Assembly (NCBI RefSeq): GCF_025630775.1 | Contig: NZ_JAOSZE010000001.1 | Coordinates: forward strand, 302,794-366,793 | Length of the DNA stretch: 64,000 nucleotides | Reading direction: 5' to 3' | Origin: Actinoplanes sp. KI2 | GTDB taxonomy: Bacteria; Actinomycetota; Actinomycetes; Mycobacteriales; Micromonosporaceae | In this document: positions 27,871 through 34,852 of the stretch, piece after piece | Layout of the letters: every line of letters begins with the position of its first letter | Position numbering within the stretch: the stretch's first letter is position 1 | The notes under the pieces: generated by a model | Told to the model about the DNA's origin: nothing | What the model saw: only the letters and a program-made list of their open reading frames with translations | Databases searched by the model: none | Program-made: the position numbers and the translations under genes

Positions 27871-28275
27871 GTGCTCGAAAAGGTGAATCCGCCGACCGTC
27901 CACGAGACCGCGGGCTACAGCCACGTGACCGTCTCGCCCGCGGGCCGTCTCGCCCATCTCGCCGGGCAATGCCCGCTCGACCTGGACGGCACGGTGGTCG
28001 GCCCGCCCGGCGACTACGACGCGCAGACCGACCAGGTCGTCGCCAACTGCCTTGCGGTGCTGGCGGCCGTCGACGCCACCCCGGCCGACGTGGTCCGGTC
28101 GATCATCTACGTGGTCAGCGCGGACAGCGCCGTCCTCGCCGGGGTCTGGGACCGGCTGAACGCCTCGCCGCTGGCGCCGGCCTTCAGCACGGCCAGCACG
28201 CTGCTCGGGGTGGCCGCGCTGGGCTACCGGGGTCAGCTGATCGAGGTCGACCTGACCGCTGTGCTGGCTGGCTAG
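27871..28275 (+). CDS. RidA/YjgF/YER057c/UK114-family protein
   Basis: 134 residues from GTG 27871; GATACT at 27857-27862 is a plausible -10 giving a nearly leaderless message. Visible family features include HLAGQCPLDLDGTVVG, a segment DYDAQTDQVVANCLAVL and VVRSIIYVVS. RidA proteins deaminate reactive enamine/imine intermediates; the family Arg near the C-terminal half (normally in RxxV) is at best YRGQLIEVD, so activity cannot be asserted. Its TAG stop shares CTAG with the convergent neighbour's stop. Confidence 0.8.
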   Translation: MLEKVNPPTVHETAGYSHVTVSPAGRLAHLAGQCPLDLDGTVVGPPGDYDAQTDQVVANCLAVLAAVDATPADVVRSIIYVVSADSAVLAGVWDRLNASPLAPAFSTASTLLGVAALGYRGQLIEVDLTAVLAG

Positions 28276-28532
28276 ATCACTGTCCGGAAGGTGTCGGCGG
28301 CGTCCATCGCCGCGCGGGTCAGCTGGGCTGCCTCGTCCAGGCGGGTGCGGGCCTGCTCAAGATGAGCGATCGCCGACGCCACCGACGGGTGGAACGAGCC
28401 CACCGCGGTCATCCGGAGCAGCGCCAGCGCGTCCTCGAGTTGGTCGTTGACCTGGCGGATGCTGTTCGCGGCGCGGCCCGCGCCGTCGACCGACGCGGCG
28501 ACGTTGGCCTTGACCTCTTCGACGCTTGCCAT
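28272..28532 (-). CDS. Small all-helical protein of the FtsK cassette
   Basis: 86 residues from ATG 28532 (MASVEEVKANVAASVDG), third gene after the FtsK-like ATPase and the coiled-coil membrane protein. Sequence predicts two to three amphipathic helices with Ala/Gln/Asp-rich heptads, no signal peptide, no Cys and no Trp. In size and helical content it is like WXG100-type secreted proteins, but the WXG turn is absent; the centre reads GSFHP. It could be a substrate or adaptor of the ATPase. I do not recognise the family. Confidence 0.75.
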   Translation of the reverse strand: MASVEEVKANVAASVDGAGRAANSIRQVNDQLEDALALLRMTAVGSFHPSVASAIAHLEQARTRLDEAAQLTRAAMDAADTFRTVI

Positions 28533-28554
28533 GTCCCGCCCTCGCAAACCGGAT

Positions 28555-29235
28555 TTATCTGAAAAATGCCACTAGGCCGACGCCCATGCAGGTCAGCAGC
28601 ACCGGGGTGAGACAGATGACCGCGCCCAGGATCGGGGTGCGGTCCACCTTTGTCTGCTTGTCGCCGTAGACGAAGCCGATCGTCACCCAGCCCAGCCCGA
28701 ACGCGAGCACCGGCATGCTCAGGCCGCAGAGCAGCGCATACGTCGGCACCGAGCCCTGCGGGGCGACGAGGTAGAGCACGATCTGCACGATCAGCACCGC
28801 GGCCGCGAACGGACCGTAGACCAGCAGGTTGCGCGCCACCGGTCGCAGTGCGCCGCCGCCGGGGGCCGGTCCGAGGATGGTGGCGTCCGCGGCGTCCGCG
28901 GTCCGCCGCGCCTGCTGCAGCGCCGCGAGCACGGCGGCCGGGCCGCCGGCCATGGCCAGCGACGCCGACTCCACCTCCGCCAGGCGCGGGGCAAGATCCA
29001 TTTCCGGTACGCCGAAGTCGCGCACCAAACGCGCCTGCTGGGGAGCGAGCCGTGCCCGTACGGCGGAAAGCTCTTGACGTGCTGCCGTCGAGGCCGCCTG
29101 CTGTTCGCCCGCCGCGGTGCTGGCCGCGCGACGGACCGCATCGAGGCGCTGGGCCGCGGTCAGATAGTCGGCCCACGGCCCGGGAGCCGGGGGCGTGGCC
29201 TGCGCCGGGATCGCTTGCTCCTGCTGTTCCGTCAT
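28555..29235 (-). CDS. Coiled-coil membrane protein of the FtsK cassette
   Basis: 226 residues. Residues ~20-125 are Ala/Gln/Arg-rich with heptad spacing, predicted coiled coil and cytosolic; the C-terminal half holds three to four membrane helices (around 135-155, 160-180 and 198-222) separated by a short GDKQTKVDRTP loop. No enzymatic motif. Its ATG (29235) is the third copy of a repeated stop-start junction, overlapping the preceding minicistron by ATGA. It probably forms the membrane part of a complex with the neighbouring ATPase. Family not recognised. Confidence 0.8.
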   Translation of the reverse strand: MTEQQEQAIPAQATPPAPGPWADYLTAAQRLDAVRRAASTAAGEQQAASTAARQELSAVRARLAPQQARLVRDFGVPEMDLAPRLAEVESASLAMAGGPAAVLAALQQARRTADAADATILGPAPGGGALRPVARNLLVYGPFAAAVLIVQIVLYLVAPQGSVPTYALLCGLSMPVLAFGLGWVTIGFVYGDKQTKVDRTPILGAVICLTPVLLTCMGVGLVAFFR

Positions 29236-29270
29236 AGCTCGTCGCTTTCCGGCTGCTGCTGTTCCGTCAT
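29232..29270 (-). CDS. Minicistron 2: MTEQQQPESDEL
   Basis: A 12-codon open frame created by tandem duplication. It starts with the ATG overlapping minicistron 1's stop and ends in the ATGA that opens the membrane-protein gene. The peptide equals the first residues of the downstream gene fused to the last residues (PESDEL) of the ATPase. Whether the peptide matters or only re-initiation does is unknown. Confidence 0.5.
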   Translation of the reverse strand: MTEQQQPESDEL

Positions 29271-29305
29271 AGCTCGTCGCTTTCCGGCTGCTGCTGTTCC
29301 GTCAT
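29267..29305 (-). CDS. Minicistron 1: MTEQQQPESDEL
   Basis: Identical to minicistron 2 and 35 bp upstream. Its ATG overlaps the TGA stop of the FtsK-like ATPase (ATGA at 29305-29302). Confidence 0.5.
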   Translation of the reverse strand: MTEQQQPESDEL

Positions 29306-31890
29306 AGCTCGTCGCTTTCCGGCTCCAGGAACGGCACGACCGTGACGGTGCGATCGGCGTGGCGGTCGTGCAGCAGCGCTCGGTTGGGCCGCGGGTGCCA
29401 GTCGACCGGCCGGCCCAGCATCAGCGCCACATCCGACTGCGGGCAGTTCAGGAACAGCAGGCCCGCCACATCCTCCCGGCCCGCGCTGCCGCCGGTCTCC
29501 TCGCTGAACCGGCGCATGCCCCGCCACCAGGACAGCAGGTGCACGCCGCGGCCCGGGCCCTCGCGCAGCAGCCGCCGCAGGCCCGGCAGGCTGCCCGGGC
29601 TGGCCGCGTCCATCCCGAACACCACCAGATAGCCCGGGTTCTCCAGGTCCATCTCCTTCGCCAGGCCCGCCGCGTCGACCAGCGACACCTCCTGCCGGTG
29701 CCCGATCTCGGCGGCCATCGCCTCGGCGAGCCGGTCGCCCTCGGCCACCAGCGACGAGATCACGAAGCGGGCCGTCCGCGGCTGATGGAAGGCGGCCACG
29801 CTGCGGGCGGCGGCGTCGAGCACCTCCGAGCCGGACGCCGACGAGCCGAAGATCGCCAGATGCCGGCCCGGGGACGAGTCGAGCGGGAACGCGGCCGTCG
29901 ACAGGTTCACGTCGATCGCCCGGCCCACCAGGGCGGCCGGGCGGGCGGCCCGACCGGCCAGCGCTGCCCGGTACGTCGGGTCGTCGGCCAGATGCTGATG
30001 CGCGTACCCCGCGAAGATGCGCGGCGCGACCGACTCCGGGTCGCGGGCGGCCCACAACCGGTGCCGCAGGGCGCTCAGCGCCTCGCGGTCGGCGTGCGGG
30101 TCGGGGAAGCGAACCACCCGTTCGTGGCCCCGGGTCGCGCCGCGGGGGCCGCCGAGACCACCCGCGGTGTTCACCACGGCGGTGCCCAGGGGCAGGCCGG
30201 CGGCCGAGTCGTTGGTGGGCTCCAGCACGTCGCCGCCGCCGGGCAGCGCGATCCGCACCGGGAACTGGCCGAAAATCGAGTCACGTTTCGCGTACAGCGC
30301 CTCGACGCCGAGCACGGTCTGGCTCGCCAGGATCAAATGGATGCCGTACGAGCGGCCCTTGCGGGCCAGCGACTCGAGCAGGCCCACCGCCTCGGTCGCG
30401 ATCGGGTCGTTGCCGGCCAGCAGCACCTGGAACTCGTCGATGACACAGAGGACCCGCGGCAGCGCCCGCGACTGACCCTCCTCGGCGGCGACCTGCCGCA
30501 GGTCGGCGAAGCGGGTCACACCCGCCCTCTTGTACGCCACCGAGCGGCGGGTCATCTCGGCGTCCAACTCGCGGAGGACGGCCAGGCCGTACTCCCGGTC
30601 GGACTCGACGCCCACGGCCCGGGCATGCGGCAGCCAGGTGCGGTCGCGCCGGGTCGGCACGAACTCGGCGAACGACACACCCTCCTTGAAATCCAGCAGG
30701 TAGAGGGCCATCTCGGCGGGGCTGTACCGGGCGCCGAGGCCGTACAGCACATTGATCAGGAAGGCGGTCTTGCCGGCGCCCGACCGGCCACCGACCAGCC
30801 AGTGCGGGGTCAGGTCGTTGAAACGCAGCACCAGCGGGGTGTCGCCGTCGTGCCCGACGATCGTGCCCAGCCCGTCGGCCGCGTCGCCGGACCACAGCGG
30901 CTCGCCCGGCTCGGGCAGCAGATCGGCGAGACCGACCTGGGACGCGGCGGCCGAGTGGGTGGCAAGCTCGCGGCAGACCGAGTCGACCAGATGCGGCGGC
31001 GGGTCGTCGTCCAGGTAGACCGGGGCGTTCAACCAGACCGCCTCCGGCGCCGAGCCGTACGTCGCTCCGGGCGGGTCGCCGATCACCACGTACGGGTCGC
31101 GGACCGACACGCTGGTGGTGCGCGGCAGCGGTGCCTGGGTGGTCTCCGCGGTCAACGGGGGAGGCGGCCAACCGGCCACGATCAGGTGCAGGCCGGAATC
31201 CGGGCCCTGCTGCGCCAGCGCCGCGATGCGCCGCAGCTCCTCGCCCTCGGTCAGCTCGGGCAGACTCGCGATGACGACCAGCATCATCCGGTCGCGGCGG
31301 CTGCGGCGCGGCGGGCCACCCCGGCCCGGGCGCAGCCACTTGTCGGCCTCGGCGAGCACGTCACGCAGACCCTGCCGATCGGTGGCGGGCGGCGACATCA
31401 GGCCGGCGTCATAGAGGTCGGCGAAGGGCCCGAAGACGGCGCCGCCACCCACCCCGTCGACGCCCCGCACCAGCACCGAGCCGGCCGGGGCGGCGGCCAG
31501 CAGCCTCAACAGCAAGCAGCGCAAAAGCCCGAAAACGCGTGAATCGGTGGCGCTGGCGTCGATCGTGAGATGACCGGTGCCGAGCAGCGGCACGATCGCC
31601 GGAAAACTGGCGTCGTCGAGCGGCTGAGCCACACCCAGCCGGACGAACTGCGGCGGAAAGACGCCGCCGAGCGGGGTGTTGGCCGACTGAGCCTCCAGAG
31701 GGGACCCCAGCCAGCCCGGCGCGAGCACCGCGGCCGCGGCCCGCAACTGCTCGGCCAGCGAATGCTGCTCGAGCGGATCGGCGACCGGCACCGTCTCGGC
31801 TTCCAACGCCACCGAGGCGGCCTCGGCGACGGCGACGGCCTGCCGGTGCAGGGCAGCAGCCTGGTGGACCCGTGAAGCTGAATCCGCCAC
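29302..31890 (-). CDS. FtsK/SpoIIIE-family ATPase (non-EccC) of an orphan secretion-like cassette
   Basis: 862 residues from GTG 31890, preceded by GAGGAGGTGAGGGCG. An N-terminal helical region (~1-60) is followed by a degenerate ATPase-like domain, a canonical central FtsK domain with Walker A GGRSGAGKTAFL near 370 and Walker B RVLCVIDEF near 483, and a third degenerate domain (IFGSSASGSEVL, no lysine). No membrane helix is evident, unlike EccC. The three-domain layout resembles EccC but with only one active-looking site. Downstream genes encode a coiled-coil membrane protein and a small helical protein, suggesting a compact T7SS-like export or pumping unit. Substrate unknown. Confidence 0.85.
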   Translation of the reverse strand: MADSASRVHQAAALHRQAVAVAEAASVALEAETVPVADPLEQHSLAEQLRAAAAVLAPGWLGSPLEAQSANTPLGGVFPPQFVRLGVAQPLDDASFPAIVPLLGTGHLTIDASATDSRVFGLLRCLLLRLLAAAPAGSVLVRGVDGVGGGAVFGPFADLYDAGLMSPPATDRQGLRDVLAEADKWLRPGRGGPPRRSRRDRMMLVVIASLPELTEGEELRRIAALAQQGPDSGLHLIVAGWPPPPLTAETTQAPLPRTTSVSVRDPYVVIGDPPGATYGSAPEAVWLNAPVYLDDDPPPHLVDSVCRELATHSAAASQVGLADLLPEPGEPLWSGDAADGLGTIVGHDGDTPLVLRFNDLTPHWLVGGRSGAGKTAFLINVLYGLGARYSPAEMALYLLDFKEGVSFAEFVPTRRDRTWLPHARAVGVESDREYGLAVLRELDAEMTRRSVAYKRAGVTRFADLRQVAAEEGQSRALPRVLCVIDEFQVLLAGNDPIATEAVGLLESLARKGRSYGIHLILASQTVLGVEALYAKRDSIFGQFPVRIALPGGGDVLEPTNDSAAGLPLGTAVVNTAGGLGGPRGATRGHERVVRFPDPHADREALSALRHRLWAARDPESVAPRIFAGYAHQHLADDPTYRAALAGRAARPAALVGRAIDVNLSTAAFPLDSSPGRHLAIFGSSASGSEVLDAAARSVAAFHQPRTARFVISSLVAEGDRLAEAMAAEIGHRQEVSLVDAAGLAKEMDLENPGYLVVFGMDAASPGSLPGLRRLLREGPGRGVHLLSWWRGMRRFSEETGGSAGREDVAGLLFLNCPQSDVALMLGRPVDWHPRPNRALLHDRHADRTVTVVPFLEPESDEL

Positions 31891-32037
31891 CGCCCTCACC
31901 TCCTCTGTGCGGATAAAACCTATCCCAGACCGGGCCCGGGATCGCGCTCCCGGGGGCCAGCGGGTTCCGCGCCGCGGCATTCACGGCCGTGGGTGGTGTG
32001 GCACGGTTCGGGTGACGGAGGCATTACTGTCGTATGT

Positions 32038-32574
32038 GTGCAGCCGCAGGAGCCCGTTGTCGGAGGAGTACCGCAGCCGCCGGCGATGCCCCCGGCGTCA
32101 ATCCCACCCGCCCGCAAACCACGCGCCCGCCGAGGCCGCCTGATCCTGGCCATCGCCGGCGGCATCATGGCCCTGCTATGCCTAGGCGGCGTCGGAGTCT
32201 TCGTCTCGGTGTACACCAAGGCCACCGAGATCAAGCGCACTGCCCCAGTTGGCGTGGTCGTTGACTTTCTTGGCGCATACCTCGTCAACCGGGACGACCG
32301 AGAAGCCGCGCTTTACCAATGCAAGTCTGGCGGAGACTTCTCGCAGATCCAGGCATTTCGTGACGACATTACGCAGCGCGAGAAGACGTTCTCTGTCGGT
32401 ATCTTGGTTACGTGGTCAAGCCTTGACGTTCACGAAGACGGCAAGAGTGGCACCGTCACGGCGGTACTCACGAGAACACAGTCCGACCGAGGTGGCCGTG
32501 ACAGCAGTTCCTGGCAGTTCGATGTTGTTGATCAGGACGGCTGGCGCGTCTGCAAGGCCGCAAAATTGTCGTGA
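32038..32574 (+). CDS. Single-pass membrane protein with a small extracytoplasmic domain, unknown function
   Basis: 178 residues from GTG 32038 (MQPQEPVVGG); a GTG at 31993 would prepend 15 residues. A Pro-rich cytosolic tail (~1-35), one membrane helix (~37-62) and a ~110-residue outer domain with two Cys (YQCKSGG and WRVCKAAKL) that may pair. The fold hints at NTF2-like or DUF4878-type proteins: an early helix, YQC, then strands ending in a W-x-V-C segment. Codon use in the outer domain is less GC-biased than in neighbours, suggesting transfer. It is convergent with the next gene by 3 bp and divergent from the FtsK cassette. Confidence 0.75.
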   Translation: MQPQEPVVGGVPQPPAMPPASIPPARKPRARRGRLILAIAGGIMALLCLGGVGVFVSVYTKATEIKRTAPVGVVVDFLGAYLVNRDDREAALYQCKSGGDFSQIQAFRDDITQREKTFSVGILVTWSSLDVHEDGKSGTVTAVLTRTQSDRGGRDSSSWQFDVVDQDGWRVCKAAKLS

Positions 32575-32577
32575 TAG

Positions 32578-33183
32578 TCATTCGGCCCACAGTAGGTGAG
32601 CCGAGACTTCGAGAGTCTTTGGCGTTTTCCCGCTCCACGCCCAGCGATACCAATCGAGTTCGGCGGCAACACGAGCACAAACATCACCGAGTTCGTTGGT
32701 GTGAAGCTCGGTCACGGCCCGAAGGTCCCGTCGCTCGCCTCCGTCGGCCGATAGCTCAATTACACGGCGACCGCTGATTGCGCCAGCGTCGAGAGCGGCC
32801 ACCGCTTCCCTTCGCGGGGGCTCGTCAAGCGAAACGAGCCGCAACGCTAAGGCCTGTTCGCCCGGCAAAGGGCCAGCAATGCCGAACTCCTCGACCCATA
32901 CCCGCTCGATCGGAACCAGCGGCGCGAAGACTTCGGTCTGGTCGGCTTCGGCGCGGTACCACTCCGACTCGACCATGACCGGCACGTAGGTGCGACTGCC
33001 CTGCACCACTTTCTCGTCCGCCCGCAGGTCGGCCCGCCAGCCATGGCCCGGCAGTCCGATCAGCACCCGACGGCCGCGGAGCTTCCCGCTCATGTTGGCT
33101 GGGGTGGGCACGATCGAACGGGGTGGATCCAATGCCCAGTCGGGATGGCCCGCGAACGGATCTGGCACGGCTCCTCCGGTCAT
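32578..33183 (-). CDS. Unknown protein, last gene of the T4SS-like operon
   Basis: 201 residues from ATG 33183, overlapping the M23 gene stop (ATGA) and preceded by GGGAGGTGAGGG, so it is firmly part of the operon. No signal peptide, membrane helix or Cys. It is acidic, Trp-rich (for example WYRWAWSG near the C-terminus) and looks like a compact beta-rich then helical cytosolic protein. I recognise no family. Its terminal operon position suits an accessory factor, chaperone or effector. Confidence 0.7.
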   Translation of the reverse strand: MTGGAVPDPFAGHPDWALDPPRSIVPTPANMSGKLRGRRVLIGLPGHGWRADLRADEKVVQGSRTYVPVMVESEWYRAEADQTEVFAPLVPIERVWVEEFGIAGPLPGEQALALRLVSLDEPPRREAVAALDAGAISGRRVIELSADGGERRDLRAVTELHTNELGDVCARVAAELDWYRWAWSGKTPKTLEVSAHLLWAE

Positions 33184-34301
33184 CCCTCACCTCCCAGCGG
33201 GACACCCTGCTGCTTCATGAACGGCACAGGATTTATCGCGCCGGCACTCGACCGATCATCGTTCAGGTGTACCTCGAAATGTAGGTGCGGCCCGGAGGAA
33301 TTGCCGCTCGTGCCCACTCGTCCGATGACCTCGCCTGCCGTGACCTGCTGACCCTCCCTGACGAACGGTCGCTGCACCATATGGCAGTACCTGGTCATAA
33401 TGTTGCCGGCAGACTGGATCTCAACCATCCAGCCGCAGCCGCCCTTGCCCGGATAGCCGTCGACGTCGCAGGTATGCCGGCCCTGGTGGTCCTCATCGCA
33501 TTTCACCTTCGAGACGATCCCGCTGGCCGCCGCCATGATCGGGGTGTACCGGGCGACAATCAGATCGACGCCCTGGTGGGTCGGGCGCTCGGCGGTGCGG
33601 AATCCCGAGCCGACCACAGCGCCCTTGACTGGGACGGTCCAGCCGGAGGCGGCGATCTGCCCGGCAGCAGCGCAGACCATGGTCACCGAACTGCCCAGCG
33701 CGCCGGCCGCGCCGTGGGCGAGTTCGTTGACGATCTGGGTGGCGACGGGCTCGTGCTTGGCGTACGCGTCCGGGTAGGCGCTGATCTGCACTCGCTGGGC
33801 CGCCTCGGTCAGCGGCATCCTCTCCCAGCCCGCGATGGTCTTGAGCTTGTCGTAGAACTTGGTGCTCGCGTAGACCGGATCCATGACCTGCGTCGGCGTT
33901 CCCCAGCCGGAACTGGGTCGCTGCTGGAAGAGTCCGAGCGAGTCGTGATCGTTGCGCGAGCCGAGGTTGCCCAAATTGGTGAGACGGGACTCCTGCATCG
34001 CTGTGGCCACCGCGATGACCCAGGCCCGCGGCGGCATCTTCAGCTGTGAACCGGTGTTGATGATGATGGCGGCGTTCCGGATCTGCGCGGCACCGTACTG
34101 CCGGATCGAGGGCATCTTGGTGTCGGGGTTGATCGGGCCGCCCTTGCCACAGCCGAACGCGCTGTCAACCTTGGAGTTGTTGTTGCTCTCGTTGTAGAAG
34201 CCGAGAAACACGGCGGTGGCGCTGCCTGCGCAGCACAGTACCGAGAGGGTCGCCACGAGCGCGACCAGAAGAACGATCCTGCGAGGGCGCGGAACCCTCA
34301 T
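33180..34301 (-). CDS. Two-domain peptidoglycan hydrolase (transglycosylase-like plus M23 endopeptidase), VirB1-like role
   Basis: 373 residues from ATG 34301, which overlaps the upstream stop (ATGA). One N-terminal membrane helix (~8-32) is followed by a lytic-transglycosylase-like segment with QESRLTNLGNLG and SLGLFQQRPSSGWG, then a C-terminal lysostaphin-type M23 domain with HQGVDL (first Zn His/Asp) and GPHLHFEVH. Fusions of SLT-like and M23/NlpC domains open the cell wall for Gram-positive type IV secretion and conjugation machines. Its place behind VirB4-, VirB6- and VirB8-like genes supports that job. Confidence 0.88.
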   Translation of the reverse strand: MRVPRPRRIVLLVALVATLSVLCCAGSATAVFLGFYNESNNNSKVDSAFGCGKGGPINPDTKMPSIRQYGAAQIRNAAIIINTGSQLKMPPRAWVIAVATAMQESRLTNLGNLGSRNDHDSLGLFQQRPSSGWGTPTQVMDPVYASTKFYDKLKTIAGWERMPLTEAAQRVQISAYPDAYAKHEPVATQIVNELAHGAAGALGSSVTMVCAAAGQIAASGWTVPVKGAVVGSGFRTAERPTHQGVDLIVARYTPIMAAASGIVSKVKCDEDHQGRHTCDVDGYPGKGGCGWMVEIQSAGNIMTRYCHMVQRPFVREGQQVTAGEVIGRVGTSGNSSGPHLHFEVHLNDDRSSAGAINPVPFMKQQGVPLGGEG

Positions 34302-34852
34302 GACCCGTCCCAGTCGATGCCGTCGACGAGCCAATGTCCGTCGGGCGCGACCAGGCGCAGGTTGAGTTTGCCGGAGTCCATCGTGACGACCGCGGTCACC
34401 ACGGTCGCGCTGACCGGCACGAGCGACGGCTGGCCGACCACGTGATCGGCGGGTACACCGGCCGGGTCGACGCCGTCGAGTTCGTCGGCGAGGTTCTTGG
34501 TGGCGTTGGGCAACAGCCGGCTACGCCACGTCTTCGGGGTCACCTTCTGGTGATTGCACCAGGCCGAGGCGAACGCATAAGCGACCTCCTCCGGTTGGGC
34601 CCGGCCCGGGCTGGTGGACGGGCCGGGCGGTGGCGCCGAGTCGATCACGCTGTCGTCGTCGCTCGGGTTGATGCTGACAACCGGGGCGGGCGAGACGGCG
34701 CCGAGCGCCGGCGTGGAGCTGTGGCCGTCCGAGAAGATCCGGCCGATCCCGACCACCGCCGCAACGATGGCCACGATGACTACGGCGATGCCGACGCGCG
34801 AGCGGAAGATCCGGTTGAGGCTCACTTCGAGGAATCGGGGCATGTGAATCAC
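34298..34852 (-). CDS. Bitopic membrane protein, VirB8/TcpC-like scaffold candidate
   Basis: 184 residues from GTG 34852 (GTGA overlap with the upstream gene; GAGG just before); an ATG at 34843 is an alternative. One membrane helix (~20-40), a Ser/Pro/Asp-rich linker (~45-85) and a ~95-residue outer domain with a helix then strands ending WLVDGIDWDG, compatible with the NTF2-like fold of VirB8/TcpC. Sequence identity cannot be judged by eye, so this role rests on topology and position between VirB6-like and hydrolase genes. Confidence 0.7.
   Translation of the reverse strand: MIHMPRFLEVSLNRIFRSRVGIAVVIVAIVAAVVGIGRIFSDGHSSTPALGAVSPAPVVSINPSDDDSVIDSAPPPGPSTSPGRAQPEEVAYAFASAWCNHQKVTPKTWRSRLLPNATKNLADELDGVDPAGVPADHVVGQPSLVPVSATVVTAVVTMDSGKLNLRLVAPDGHWLVDGIDWDGS

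Larger units (their letters stand above)
29221..29329. repeat. 35-bp tandem duplication of a stop-start junction, three copies
   Basis: Copies begin with cgtcatagctcgtcgctttc at 29230, 29265 and 29300, with flanking ctgctgttc units. Each copy (minus strand) contains the codons for PESDEL, the ATGA overlap and the codons for MTEQQ. The 35-bp period equals 13 codons minus the 4-nt overlap. Confidence 0.95.
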
